Source: JBDNFP01 sp041689775 (GTDB lineage: Bacteria > Bacteroidota > Bacteroidia > Cytophagales > Spirosomataceae). From it: a stretch of DNA of 38,343 nucleotides. The position numbers and the translations under genes are program-made. The stretch spans positions 1-38,343 of the forward strand of contig JBDNFP010000120.1 of the NCBI GenBank assembly GCA_041689775.1, read 5' to 3'. Positions 24,907-34,557 of the stretch are shown here, piece by piece; positions within the stretch are counted from its first letter, which is position 1; each line of letters begins with the position of its first letter. A model generated the notes under the pieces. That model saw only the letters and a program-made list of their open reading frames with translations, was not told where the DNA came from and searched no databases.

Positions 24907-25107
24907 ATGACTAAATCAAGAGCCCGCTTTTTGATTGATCAGCTCATCAGTAACTCTTTATCAGAAGGAGAGCTTGAAGAATTGCTTACCTCGATTGGTG
25001 AAAATGAAATGGAACACGAATATTCAGATGTACTAGAAAACTACTTTAATAGCTTGATACAGAAAAACATTAGTAACCTCGAAGATGTACCACCCGGCAA
25101 GAATTAA
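24907..25107 (+). CDS. Mini anti-sigma candidate: isolated FecR-N-terminus-like domain
   Basis: A 66-residue protein, MTKSRARFLIDQLISNSLSE at its start, followed by GELEELLTSIGENEMEHEYS. This two-helix pattern is what the cytosolic sigma-binding N terminus of Bacteroidota FecR proteins looks like (a short helix, a Ser/Thr-rich turn, a Glu/Leu-rich helix). A normal FecR has 300 or more residues with one membrane helix and a periplasmic sensor domain. Here the frame stops at 25107, and the 128 bp before susC encode no membrane helix in any frame, so this is not a simple frameshift. The product may be a soluble anti-sigma or sigma co-factor without a link to the outer membrane. Homology is weak over so few residues. 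Confidence 0.6.
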   Translation: MTKSRARFLIDQLISNSLSEGELEELLTSIGENEMEHEYSDVLENYFNSLIQKNISNLEDVPPGKN

Positions 25108-25235
25108 CATTTCAGCAACTAAAGACTGTGTCTCTTTATCATGAATGAAGAAAACCCACTAATTTGAGATTACCATTCAACACCAACAAATAAAGCTTTT
25201 TCATATCTAATCGACTATCACTTAATAACACTTTT

Positions 25236-28200
25236 ATGAAAACAGTAACTTTACTTAAACGTTTCCTCAGGGTTGGTTTTGCCTCAGTGTTACTGTGGGT
25301 AATTAGCGCCACCTACTCAATGGCCGAGGGGCCGAAAGATCGCACGATTACCGGTAGGGTTTCTTCCCAAGCCGACGGTTCAGGATTGGCCGGAGTAAAC
25401 GTGATTATTAAAGGTACCCAAATCGGTACTTCAACCGATGGGTCAGGTAATTTCTCGGTTTCGGTGGTCAACAATAGCTCCGTTCTTGTCTTCTCCTTTA
25501 TTGGCTACGTAACACAAGAATTGCAGGTTGGCTCGAAGAGTGTCATCAATGTTTCGATGAACGAAAGCGCCGAAAACTTACAAGAAGTGGTAGTTACTGC
25601 CCTTGGTATTAAGCGATCCGAACGCTCACTTGGTTACTCGGTGGGTAAGGTAGACGGTAAGGATCTAAGTCGGGTAGCACAAGAAAATGTACTGAACGGG
25701 CTCGCAGGCCGGGTTCCGGGGGTTACGATCAGTTCTACGGGTGGCACGGGTTCGTCGGTCAGTATGGTAATTCGTGGGGCTACTTCCCTCAGCAATGACA
25801 ACCAACCACTTTTTGTGGTGGATGGTATACCAATAAACAATACGCTGAATAACGTGAGTCAGGTAGGGCGAGACAACCGGGTAGACTACGGTAATGCTAT
25901 CGCCGACCTCAACCCTGACAATATCGAAAGTGTTTCTATTCTGAAAGGTCCGAGTGCGGCCGCGCTCTACGGTTCGCGCGCTGGCAATGGGGTGGTACTC
26001 ATCACCACGAAAAATGGCTCGAACGCCAAGAAAATGACCATAAACGTATCGTCAAATACGGTATTTGATAAACCTTACAAGTTCCTGGATTTTCACTCGA
26101 AATTCGCAACGGGTATACTTCCCTTTACTCCCGATAATAACCCTTATCCCGGCGGAGTATTGTACATCGACGAAGGATCGGCCGGGGGCGTGGGTCCTGA
26201 ACTCAACAAGGGCTACAAGGCCGTCCAATGGAATAGCCCATTAGACGCTAACGGACAGCCTATTCCAACGGATTTGATTTCTCACCCCAATAACGTACGG
26301 GATTTCGTACAAACCGGAATCACGACTACCAACGGAGTGTCCATTGCCAACAGCACCGACCTGATTACGTATCGGCTTTCTTATTCCAACATGCGGAACC
26401 GGGGTATTATCCCGAATTCTGATCTATTCAAGAATTCCCTATCGCTGAATACTACCCTTAAACTCAGTGAAAAGCTACGGTTAAGTACCGTGTTGGATGT
26501 GAGTCGTAATAATTCAAATAACCGTCCGGCCGGAAACAGGGGTACCAACCCCATGCAATGGGCCTACGCCGTTTCTCCTCACATTGATATCAACGACTTG
26601 AAAGACTACTGGGTTCCTGGTCAGGAGGGCATTCAACAGAAGTCGCAGGCTATTGGAGATTACAATAATCCCTACTTTCTGGCCTACGAAGTCAACAACT
26701 CGTTCGTACGCGATAGAGTATTTGGAAACATGAAGATTGACTATAAAGTCACCCCGGAATTGAGTTTGATGGGTAGAGTGTCGCTGGATACGTATACCGA
26801 GCAACGGGAGACCAAAATTGGTAATAGTTATACCGGAGAATCGAAGGGTGCTTATGGCATTATCGACTTGGCCCGGTACGAACGAAATACTGATTTTCTG
26901 GCCACGTACGCTAAGAACGTAGGTAATTTTACTCTGTCTTTTTCTGGTGGAGGAAACGCCCGTTATCAACAGACAGCTGATGTGAGCAACGCTAGTAAAG
27001 AAAGAACTGGACTCGTTATTCCGGGACTATTCACTTTACAGAACATTTCCCAAGCCAACATTCAATACAGCAGCTACAAAACCCAGCGCGCCATTTACAG
27101 CGTGTATGGGTTGGCTAATATCGGGTACAAGGACATGATATTCCTGGATGTAACGGCCCGAAACGACTGGTCGAGTACACTACCCCGGGCCAACCAATCC
27201 TACTTTTACCCATCGGCTTCGCTGAGCGTACTACTCAACGAAATGATACCTTTCTCCAATAACCTGAATCTATTCAAGATCCGCGGTGGTGTAGCCCAGG
27301 TAGGTAACGATACCAACCCTTACTCTTTGTTGAATACATTGGGTAATGCCGAAGCATGGGGAAGCTTAACCCGCCTTTCAAAGTCGGGTAATATTTTATT
27401 ACCCGACCTGAAGCCAGAGATTTCTACCTCATACGAAGCGGGAGTTGATCTGGCATTTTTCCGCAATCGTTTACGTTTTTCAGGAACCTACTACATGGTT
27501 GAAAACCGCAACCAGATCATCCCGACAAAACTACCTCCCTCCTCTGGTTTTTCTACCAAGAATATCAACGCCGGATTGTTGGTAAGTAAAGGGGTTGAAA
27601 TTGCCTTGGGTGGTACACCCATTGACCGCAACGGTTGGAGACTCGATATCAATACCAACATCTCCCGCAATACTACTACTATCAAGGAACTTTCGGACGG
27701 ACTACAATTTTATACCCTATGGACAGATGCCAAAGGTGGTGCATGGACTTACGTGGGCGAAAAAATTGGTGATATCTACGACTCGGAGTTAGTTACGGTA
27801 AAAGATAAGAACTCCCCTTATTTCGGGTATCCTATCCTGGATGACGATGGTTCATGGCAGGACATCAAAGCCAGTAATTCCCGCACCAAAATCGGAAACT
27901 TTAATCCTGACTTTATTCTGGGCGGACAGGTATCTCTGGCCTATAAAGCATTTAGCCTCAATATGTCGTTCGACTGGCGGAGTGGCGGAGACTTTGTATC
28001 CCAAACCTACCGGTATGGTGAGTCAGACCTAAAAACCAAACGATTCCTTGACAACCTCATCAATCCAAACGGACTTTCAGGCGACGCCTTGGCCCAATAC
28101 CTGAAAGATAACGAGGATGAATTAATTAAGGTGAACGGGAACAAATTCAATATCGTAGGTGGTCCCACCTCAGAATACGGTGGTTTCCCATTCACCTATG

Positions 28201-28637
28201 GTGGAAATACGTATCCTTATGCGGTGTTCAACCCCGGGGTAATTGCTCAGTATAATGCCGAGGGACAAATAGTGGGCTACACCGAAAACCTCGGAGGGCC
28301 GGATACCAAGTACATCCCCTTTGGCGACAACTACCCCTGGAGCTTTACCCGCGCGGCTACCTTTGATGCGTCTTTTGTAAAGCTTCGCGAAATATCGCTC
28401 TCTTACAATTTACCAAATCAGCTTATCAAGCGGCTTAATATACAGAATGCTAGCGTCGCAATTTACAGCCGTAATATCATCCTGTGGACAAAAGCGAAAA
28501 TCGGTATCGATCCCGAAATGGCGTTCCAGCAGGAGTCTGGCGCACAGGCCGGTACCCAGTTCAAGCAGGGTATCGAACGCTACAATGTTATTCCCTGGGT
28601 GATGCCCGTAGGTGTGAAACTTAATCTGACGTTTTAA
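25236..28637 (+). CDS. SusC/RagA-family TonB-linked outer-membrane importer
   Basis: Outer-membrane barrel that imports an oligomeric substrate captured by its SusD lid, energised by TonB. The 1133-residue product has a signal peptide (about 1-30) and a CarboxypepD_reg-like domain (about 36-110; ITGRVSSQADGSGLAGVNVI). A TonB-box-like EVVVTALG is at 117-124. The plug contains NVLNGLAGRVPGVTIS and the family hallmark YGSRAGNGVVLITTK (245-259). A 22-strand-type barrel ends at VKLNLTF. It lacks the STN domain that SusC proteins signalling to FecR carry between signal peptide and CarboxypepD_reg domain, matching the missing FecR sensor next door. susD follows after 22 nt. Substrate unknown. Confidence 0.95.
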   Translation: MKTVTLLKRFLRVGFASVLLWVISATYSMAEGPKDRTITGRVSSQADGSGLAGVNVIIKGTQIGTSTDGSGNFSVSVVNNSSVLVFSFIGYVTQELQVGSKSVINVSMNESAENLQEVVVTALGIKRSERSLGYSVGKVDGKDLSRVAQENVLNGLAGRVPGVTISSTGGTGSSVSMVIRGATSLSNDNQPLFVVDGIPINNTLNNVSQVGRDNRVDYGNAIADLNPDNIESVSILKGPSAAALYGSRAGNGVVLITTKNGSNAKKMTINVSSNTVFDKPYKFLDFHSKFATGILPFTPDNNPYPGGVLYIDEGSAGGVGPELNKGYKAVQWNSPLDANGQPIPTDLISHPNNVRDFVQTGITTTNGVSIANSTDLITYRLSYSNMRNRGIIPNSDLFKNSLSLNTTLKLSEKLRLSTVLDVSRNNSNNRPAGNRGTNPMQWAYAVSPHIDINDLKDYWVPGQEGIQQKSQAIGDYNNPYFLAYEVNNSFVRDRVFGNMKIDYKVTPELSLMGRVSLDTYTEQRETKIGNSYTGESKGAYGIIDLARYERNTDFLATYAKNVGNFTLSFSGGGNARYQQTADVSNASKERTGLVIPGLFTLQNISQANIQYSSYKTQRAIYSVYGLANIGYKDMIFLDVTARNDWSSTLPRANQSYFYPSASLSVLLNEMIPFSNNLNLFKIRGGVAQVGNDTNPYSLLNTLGNAEAWGSLTRLSKSGNILLPDLKPEISTSYEAGVDLAFFRNRLRFSGTYYMVENRNQIIPTKLPPSSGFSTKNINAGLLVSKGVEIALGGTPIDRNGWRLDINTNISRNTTTIKELSDGLQFYTLWTDAKGGAWTYVGEKIGDIYDSELVTVKDKNSPYFGYPILDDDGSWQDIKASNSRTKIGNFNPDFILGGQVSLAYKAFSLNMSFDWRSGGDFVSQTYRYGESDLKTKRFLDNLINPNGLSGDALAQYLKDNEDELIKVNGNKFNIVGGPTSEYGGFPFTYGGNTYPYAVFNPGVIAQYNAEGQIVGYTENLGGPDTKYIPFGDNYPWSFTRAATFDASFVKLREISLSYNLPNQLIKRLNIQNASVAIYSRNIILWTKAKIGIDPEMAFQQESGAQAGTQFKQGIERYNVIPWVMPVGVKLNLTF

Positions 28638-28659
28638 GAACTTTTAACAACGATTAACT

Positions 28660-30297
28660 ATGAAATTTTTTAATAAAAGAAAACTGGTATTTCTGGTTCT
28701 ATTGACCTCCTTCTTTTCCTGCAAGGACCTTACGGAACTCAATGAAAACCCCAACGGTGTACAGTCCGATCTGGTAAATCCTAACCTGATCATGCCGACG
28801 GTACTAACCGAAGCCGCTAAGTTATACGTGAACCTGGGCTACCAGGATATTGCCGGAGTAGTACAGCACACCCAGAAAGACGCGTGGTCGGGTGGCCACA
28901 ACGACTACGACTGGAACAACCAAAGCTGGGGAGGCTACTACGACATTCTGCGAAACAACGCCTTGCTCTACGACCGGGCCGTGGCTCTTAATTTTGAGTA
29001 CCATCAGGGTGTAGCCTTAGTAATGCGTGCTTTCATGTTTGGGCTAATCACTGATCTATGGGGAGACGCCCCCTATACCAACGCTCTCAAAGGTGAACTG
29101 GGAGGTACCGAAAACATTACCCCTGCTTTCGATAGTCAGGAAGTAATTTACGCCGGAATTTTGGCCGATCTGGAAAAAGCCAATACGCTACTTTCGAAAC
29201 CCAAAGGAGAGTATTCCGGAATCGTCGACAATGTGGATGTATACTACTCTGGTAATCCGGACGCTTGGCAAAAATTCGCCAATTCTTTGGCTCTCCGGTA
29301 TTTCATGCGTATCTCGGCTAAGAAAGCCGATGTAGCCAAGGCTGGTATTGAGAAGATTATTTCTAACCCTGCCCAATACCCTATCATTACCAAGAATACC
29401 GAAGACGCTACGATGAGCTTTCCGGGGAATAGTGATGGTACCGCCTGGCCCGCCAATACCGTATTTGATGCCAGTGGTAGCAACTTCCGCCGGATTAAAA
29501 TGGCTAGTACTTTGGTAGAATCACTGCAAGCCCTGAATGACCCCCGATTAGGTATCTGGGCAAATAAGGTGGAAGTACCTTTGGTTGTGGATGCTACCCT
29601 ACCCGCTGGTACGGATAAGATTGTCAATGGTAAGCGTATGCTTTCGCCCGACAAGGTAGGTACCACCGTAGTAGATACTGACCCTGAATACGTGGGCTTG
29701 CCAACCAGCTTCTCGGCCCTGCCTTCGGCATATAACCTCAACCCTACGCCGGGTCAGACCTCCTTCAATCCGCACGTTTCATTTTTAAATAATATCTACA
29801 AGCAAGCTACCGGACCTCTACTAAAAGCCCGGCTGATTTCGGCGGCCGAAGTACATTTTATTCTGGCCGAAGCTAGTCTAAAAGGTTGGGCAGCCGGTGG
29901 TGCCAAAAGCCACTACGAAGCCGGGGTACAAAATTCTTTTAATACCTGGGGAGTAGCCAGTCAGTACAACGCTTACTTAGCAGGTGCGGGAGTTGACTAT
30001 GCCGGTACGATCAAGCAGATTATAGAGCAAAAATGGATAGCCAGCTGGACAGTGGCCACGGAATCATGGTTTGATTTCCGCCGGACTGGTTTCCCCACGC
30101 TCAAAGCTGGACCAGCCGCCAAGCGTTCGGTGCTACCCGTACGCTTTTACTACATGCAAGATGAACTAAATATCAATAGTGCAAATGCTAATACCGCTTT
30201 GGAAAAACTGGAAATCACCAGCTACTCACAAGCAGACAATAAAAACAGTGCCTGGTCGAAATCCTGGTTGCTTCAAGGCACTGGCAAACCCTGGTAA
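28660..30297 (+). CDS. SusD/RagB-family outer-membrane lipoprotein (SusD-like_2 type)
   Basis: Surface ligand-binding lid of the SusC barrel. The 545-residue product has a lipoprotein signal peptide with lipobox LTSFFSC (Cys21 as lipidation site), then the SusD opening LTELNENPNGV and helical TPR-like segments, including ALVMRAFMFGLITDLWGDAPYT. The C-terminal region carries IIEQKWIASWTVATESWFDFRR, whose core WFDFRR is typical of SusD. The pattern of an early NPN and the conserved TDLWGDAPY matches the SusD-like_2 subfamily. It is 22 nt behind susC and followed by a strong terminator (30317-30350), so susCD form a unit. Ligand cannot be read. Confidence 0.95.
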   Translation: MKFFNKRKLVFLVLLTSFFSCKDLTELNENPNGVQSDLVNPNLIMPTVLTEAAKLYVNLGYQDIAGVVQHTQKDAWSGGHNDYDWNNQSWGGYYDILRNNALLYDRAVALNFEYHQGVALVMRAFMFGLITDLWGDAPYTNALKGELGGTENITPAFDSQEVIYAGILADLEKANTLLSKPKGEYSGIVDNVDVYYSGNPDAWQKFANSLALRYFMRISAKKADVAKAGIEKIISNPAQYPIITKNTEDATMSFPGNSDGTAWPANTVFDASGSNFRRIKMASTLVESLQALNDPRLGIWANKVEVPLVVDATLPAGTDKIVNGKRMLSPDKVGTTVVDTDPEYVGLPTSFSALPSAYNLNPTPGQTSFNPHVSFLNNIYKQATGPLLKARLISAAEVHFILAEASLKGWAAGGAKSHYEAGVQNSFNTWGVASQYNAYLAGAGVDYAGTIKQIIEQKWIASWTVATESWFDFRRTGFPTLKAGPAAKRSVLPVRFYYMQDELNINSANANTALEKLEITSYSQADNKNSAWSKSWLLQGTGKPW

Positions 30298-30316
30298 TTT
30301 GATTTGGTTAATTCTT

Positions 30317-30350
30317 AAAATGGGTGGAAATTACTTCCACCCATTTTTTT
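30317..30350 (+). terminator. Intrinsic terminator after susD
   Basis: Perfect 13-bp stem AAAATGGGTGGAA (30317-30329) with TTCCACCCATTTT (30335-30347), loop ATTAC, T-run continuing to 30350. It lies 20 nt past the susD stop and ends 25 nt before the next gene. The enzyme genes after it are therefore either read-through at reduced level or separately started. Confidence 0.9.
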
Positions 30351-30375
30351 CATTTCATTTACATCTTAACACCCA

Positions 30376-31644
30376 ATGATTATTCGATTACTCCTATTTC
30401 TCTGCTTTGCAAGCCTTTTGGCAATACAATCTCCCGCTCAAACACTACGAGCCGGTGCCGCAAAACGGATCATAACTCCCCAACCTCTACTTCCGGTTTC
30501 GGGTGGTGTTGGTACGCCAAAACCCTCCACTGATCAGAAGGGTGATCTGTTTATCCGGGCAATGGTGGTCGAAAAAGGAGATGTCCGGATCGCGATAGTC
30601 AGCATCGATAATCTGGGCTGGCCTGCGGTACTGGGCGACAAGTCGCGCGCGCTCATTAAGGGAGTAAAGCCGGAGCATGTTTTGATCGGGGCTACCCATA
30701 CCCACAGTGCACCAGATGCCTACGGTTTCCCCAACGAACAAGGGGAGTCTTTTGCCGATATGGCCTACCTCGACCGCTGCGTGAAACTCATGGCCGATGC
30801 CGTGAATGAAGCTGTTAGTAACCTGCAACCCGCTAATCTGAAAATAGCGTTGGGAGAAGCTAAAGGAAAAATAGCTTACAACTACTACGCACCTGATCTT
30901 TATGACCCTCGCTGCGGGGTCATTCAAGCGATTGCAAATTCGGGCCCGAATCAGGGCAAAGTCATCGCGACGCTGGTTAACTACGCCGTTCATCCGGAAG
31001 TACTTGGGTCAGAACGAGGAATTCTGAGTCCGGATCTCTGCGGCCCTCTGTATGATCGCATTGAAGAAAAGGCCGGGGGGATTGCTGTATTTATGAACGG
31101 TGCCCAAGGTGGTATGGTGACCGCTGACGTGCGGCTACCCAACGGAAAAGAAGCGAACACCTGGGAAGAATGCCAACGGATCGGTCAGCTATTAGCCGAT
31201 GAAGCTCTACGGATCATCGCTCCGGCACCTCTACTGACCAACCCTCCGCTATTCGTCACTTCCCGTAGAATCGAGTTTCCGATTGATTCAGACATCATGA
31301 AGTACATCATTTCTAAATCGCCCATGGGTTATAAATTGCCTAAACCTAATATTGTTGATACACAACTTAACCTCATCAACATTGGTCCGGCGCAGATTTT
31401 GACGATTCCCGGAGAAGCATTACCCAATATTGGGTATTACCTTAAACGCAACATGCCTACCCGCTATCCATTTTTATTTGGGCTAACCAACGACGCCTTT
31501 GGTTATATGTTGACCAAAGTAGACTTTACTAGCTTTAAACGATATGATTACGTTAGCCGGACCAGCCTAGGTGAAATGACCGGAGAAATTTACATCGAAA
31601 AAGCTCTGCAACTCGTAAAAGAAAGCCCCAAACCGGAGAATTAA
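30376..31644 (+). CDS. Neutral/alkaline ceramidase-like exported hydrolase (short form)
   Basis: Member of the neutral/alkaline non-lysosomal ceramidase N-terminal-domain family (PF04734 type), a zinc amidase fold that in proven members splits ceramide into sphingosine and fatty acid. The 422-residue product has a signal peptide (1-21, ending SPAQ). Zinc-site motifs are in the right order: THTHS (107-111), YAVHPE (203-208, His206), IPGEA (344-348, Glu347) and NDAFGY (372-377, Tyr377). Proven bacterial ceramidases are about 650 residues with a C-terminal immunoglobulin-like domain; that domain is absent here, and relatives of this short form have no settled substrate. It follows susD after the terminator and starts the enzyme series. 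Deacylation of an N-acylated glycolipid or sugar is a reasonable guess. Confidence 0.85.
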   Translation: MIIRLLLFLCFASLLAIQSPAQTLRAGAAKRIITPQPLLPVSGGVGTPKPSTDQKGDLFIRAMVVEKGDVRIAIVSIDNLGWPAVLGDKSRALIKGVKPEHVLIGATHTHSAPDAYGFPNEQGESFADMAYLDRCVKLMADAVNEAVSNLQPANLKIALGEAKGKIAYNYYAPDLYDPRCGVIQAIANSGPNQGKVIATLVNYAVHPEVLGSERGILSPDLCGPLYDRIEEKAGGIAVFMNGAQGGMVTADVRLPNGKEANTWEECQRIGQLLADEALRIIAPAPLLTNPPLFVTSRRIEFPIDSDIMKYIISKSPMGYKLPKPNIVDTQLNLINIGPAQILTIPGEALPNIGYYLKRNMPTRYPFLFGLTNDAFGYMLTKVDFTSFKRYDYVSRTSLGEMTGEIYIEKALQLVKESPKPEN

Positions 31645-31659
31645 ATACTTTAAATGACA

Positions 31660-31682
31660 TTTGATCACTTTATTTAATCAAA
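31660..31682. promoter_or_regulatory. Inverted repeat between ceramidase-like and PhoPQ-related genes
   Basis: TTTGAT (31660-31665) and ATCAAA (31677-31682) form a symmetric pair 11 nt apart in the 90-bp gap, a spacing suited to a dimeric regulator. No known operator is matched; it may be chance. Confidence 0.2.
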
Positions 31683-31734
31683 GCCCCAAAAGCCGTTTAA
31701 GCAAAAATTACAGCCAAAAAACTATCTACCTAGC

Positions 31735-33081
31735 ATGAAATCATTAACCCAATTACTTCTTCTCCTTGCACTTTTCATTGTCCGTACTGGTAGTGCACAA
31801 GAAACTATTACCCCATCCACCGCTTTGCAGGCCTACCTCAACAACGGAGATACTAACTACCAATGGTCGGTCCGGGATTCTTTTCAACTGAAAAACGTAA
31901 CGGGCTACAATCTGATCCTCACTTCGCAGAAGTGGCAGAAATACATGTGGCGGCACCAGGTAACGATACTAGTACCTAGTGAAAACCAGCACGATGGCGC
32001 TTTGCTATTTATTACCGGAGGCTCCAACAAGGACGAACAACCCAACTTGAAACAAAACGACGATGAACTGCTTTCCAGTCTGGCTCAGATGGCTAGTACC
32101 AATAAAGCCATAACGGCCGTGATCCGGCAAACCCCCAACCAGCCTTTGTACGGCGACCTTACCGAAGATGAATTGATTTCGTACACCCTCCACAACTTCA
32201 AAATGGACGGTGATTATAACTGGCCCCTACTCTTCCCAATGGTAAAAAGTGCGGTAAAGGGTATGGATGCCATTCAGGAATTTTCTAAGAAAAATCTGAA
32301 CCACGAGATAAAGCGATTTGTGGTATCGGGCGCCTCCAAACGAGGCTGGACTACCTGGCTTACCGGTGCCCAGGATAAAAGAGTAGTAGCCATCGGCCCG
32401 ATGGTAATTGATGTACTTAATATGCCCGTAAGCCTTAACTACCAGCTCGAAGTATGGAAGGATTACAGCGTTCAAATTCAGGATTACGTCGACTTGGGTA
32501 TCCCGCAAAGTGCCGAAACCGAAGGTGGTAGAGCCCTGAACACCATGATTGACCCTTATTCCTACCGTAAAACCCTCACGATGCCCAAAATGATTTTCAT
32601 TGGCACCAACGATGAGTACTGGCCGGTTGATGCTATTAAGAACTATTACGATAGTATCCCCGGTAAGAACCTGATTCACTATGTACCCAATGCGGGACAC
32701 GATTTGGGCGGCGGTAAGCAAGCCCTAACCGGATTGAGTGCGTTTTTTGGTACTACCTTATTGAACAAACAGTATCCCGAGTGTAAATGGACATGCACAA
32801 AAAAAGGCACCAACATCCAATTGAGCGTCGCATCAACTAGTGACCTCCTACTTGATGCTGTGGTGTGGTCGGCGGTTTCGGAAGATCGTGATTTCCGGAA
32901 TGAGACATTTTCAAAAAGGAGCCTCGGGAAAAAGAATGAAAGTAAAATCAATACCGATGAAGCTTTACCATCAACAGGTTTTAAGGCTTTTTATCTCGAT
33001 TTGAAATACCAAGCCCCCAGCGGCGAACCCTACACGGTAAGTACCCGCATGTTCGTAGCTGATGCCAGCGGAATCCTTTAA
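31735..33081 (+). CDS. PhoPQ-activated pathogenicity-related (PqaA-type) alpha/beta hydrolase, exported
   Basis: Member of the PhoPQ-related protein family (PF10142 type), 448 residues with a signal peptide (1-22, ending GSAQ). It has an alpha/beta hydrolase fold with nucleophile elbow VSGASKRGWTTWL (Ser201), the acid in GTNDEYWP (Asp293), and the base in NAGHDLGGG (His322), all family hallmarks. The founding Salmonella protein is PhoPQ-regulated and linked to envelope resistance; its substrate is unknown, and the fold suggests an esterase, lipase or peptidase. It lies 90 nt after the ceramidase-like gene and 30 nt before the phosphoesterase gene, in an operon-like row of exported hydrolases. 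Its role in the locus is presumably removing acyl groups. Confidence 0.88.
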   Translation: MKSLTQLLLLLALFIVRTGSAQETITPSTALQAYLNNGDTNYQWSVRDSFQLKNVTGYNLILTSQKWQKYMWRHQVTILVPSENQHDGALLFITGGSNKDEQPNLKQNDDELLSSLAQMASTNKAITAVIRQTPNQPLYGDLTEDELISYTLHNFKMDGDYNWPLLFPMVKSAVKGMDAIQEFSKKNLNHEIKRFVVSGASKRGWTTWLTGAQDKRVVAIGPMVIDVLNMPVSLNYQLEVWKDYSVQIQDYVDLGIPQSAETEGGRALNTMIDPYSYRKTLTMPKMIFIGTNDEYWPVDAIKNYYDSIPGKNLIHYVPNAGHDLGGGKQALTGLSAFFGTTLLNKQYPECKWTCTKKGTNIQLSVASTSDLLLDAVVWSAVSEDRDFRNETFSKRSLGKKNESKINTDEALPSTGFKAFYLDLKYQAPSGEPYTVSTRMFVADASGIL

Positions 33082-33111
33082 TCAGCTTTATCCCAAATCT
33101 TTTCAAAAAAT

Positions 33112-34482
33112 ATGCGATACATGTCATTGCTCAATCGCGGTAGTTACTTGGTCCTTTTTCTGTTTTCTACACTTTGCACCACTATTTCAAAAAGTCAGAC
33201 ACTTTCGCCCAGGGCAGCAGCTCTGGCCGAAAGGCTGGCAATCGATAAGAAAGTAGACCAACGCATACTATTCCCAACGGCGGTTCCGGACCGGGTTATT
33301 TTGAATCTAACCCCTGACCCCCAAGCTTCCGTAGCCGTTAACTGGCGAACCGATACCTCACAGCCTAAAGGCGAAGTACAGTGGGCAGTCTCTACCGCCG
33401 GACCTCAATTTAGAAAGGCAACGCATACAGTAGCAGCATCAACCGAATTTCTGAGTGTTACGAATGATCCCATTACCATTGAAGCTAACTACCACTCGGC
33501 GATCATTGATTCCCTGCAACCGGATCACACTTACGTGTACCGGGTTGGGGCCGGCGACCATTGGAGTGAGTGGTTTCAGTTCAAAACACCGGCTCCTGAG
33601 CGCTCCCTGTCGTTCCTATATTTTGGCGACGCCCAGAACGAAGTAAAATCCATGTGGTCACGAGTGGTGAGGGAAGCGTACAAAAAAATGCCGCAGGTAG
33701 ATTTCATGCTGCACGCCGGCGATCTGATCAACCGGTCGAGCGAGGATATTGAATGGGGAGAGTGGTTTCTGGCCGGGTCGTTTATTCACGCCACGGTACC
33801 CACCATCATGACCCCCGGAAACCACGAATACGCCAAAGGGGTAATCCTGTCGCCCCAATGGAAAAAACAATTTAACCTGCCAACCAATGGCCCAAAAGGG
33901 CTGGAAGAAACCTGCTACCAGATCAACTACCCCAACCTTAAAGTCATATCGCTCGACGCTGAGCAGATAGATGAATCGAAATACTTTGCCGATAAGCAAG
34001 CCCAGTGGCTCGACTCGCTTTTAACCAACGATCCGCGTCCCTGGACGGTTGTAACGCTGCACTATCCTTTCTTCTCTACTAATCCAAAACGGGACAATGA
34101 TCGGCTTCGCGAGCAGTTTAAACCCATCATCGACAAACATCGGGTTGATCTGGTTTTGCAGGGCCACGATCACGCCTACGGTCGTGGTAGTGTATCCAAC
34201 GCTCCCGTCACTACCAATACCCGCAAAAAGTCATCCCAAACTGTGTATGTAGTATCCGTCTCCGGCCCTAAAATGTACGATGTATCCGATGACCCATGGA
34301 TGGATCGCCGGGCCCAGAACACTCAGTTGTTTCAACTAATCACCCTCGAAGGAAACCAACTCACCTACAAAGCCTTTGATGCCACGGGTGAGTTGTATGA
34401 TGCTTTTGATTTGAAAAAGGATTGGCAAGGGTTGAATGCCCTTACCAATAGAATTCCGGCTGTACCCGAAAAGATAGAATAG
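33112..34482 (+). CDS. Purple-acid-phosphatase-like metallophosphoesterase with N-terminal FnIII-type domain
   Basis: Exported binuclear-metal phosphoesterase, 456 residues. A signal peptide (about 1-29) leads into a PAP N-terminal fibronectin-like domain (about 55-160; VAVNWRTDTSQPKGEVQW, YVYRVGAGDHWSEWFQFK). The catalytic domain carries the five metallophosphatase blocks in order: FGDAQ (Asp173), HAGDL (Asp204), GNHE (Asn237, His238), TLHYP (His317) and GHDH (352, 354 histidines). The expected reaction is release of phosphate from organic monoesters, or cleavage of diesters. It starts 30 nt after the PhoPQ-related gene and is followed 75 nt later by a second, unrelated phosphoesterase. Two phosphatases in a row make a phosphorylated substrate for this locus likely. 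Start codon could be Met1 or Met4. Confidence 0.9.
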   Translation: MRYMSLLNRGSYLVLFLFSTLCTTISKSQTLSPRAAALAERLAIDKKVDQRILFPTAVPDRVILNLTPDPQASVAVNWRTDTSQPKGEVQWAVSTAGPQFRKATHTVAASTEFLSVTNDPITIEANYHSAIIDSLQPDHTYVYRVGAGDHWSEWFQFKTPAPERSLSFLYFGDAQNEVKSMWSRVVREAYKKMPQVDFMLHAGDLINRSSEDIEWGEWFLAGSFIHATVPTIMTPGNHEYAKGVILSPQWKKQFNLPTNGPKGLEETCYQINYPNLKVISLDAEQIDESKYFADKQAQWLDSLLTNDPRPWTVVTLHYPFFSTNPKRDNDRLREQFKPIIDKHRVDLVLQGHDHAYGRGSVSNAPVTTNTRKKSSQTVYVVSVSGPKMYDVSDDPWMDRRAQNTQLFQLITLEGNQLTYKAFDATGELYDAFDLKKDWQGLNALTNRIPAVPEKIE

Positions 34483-34557
34483 TGAACCGTAACTATTAAG
34501 GGCCGGTGGGCTACTTTATCGTCTCGGTTAGTTACTAGCATTTATCTATCTACTACA

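Noticed and set aside
25108..25235. A frameshifted remainder of FecR after the 66-residue ORF
   Set aside because: Only 128 bp remain before susC and no frame encodes a membrane helix or FecR-like strands.
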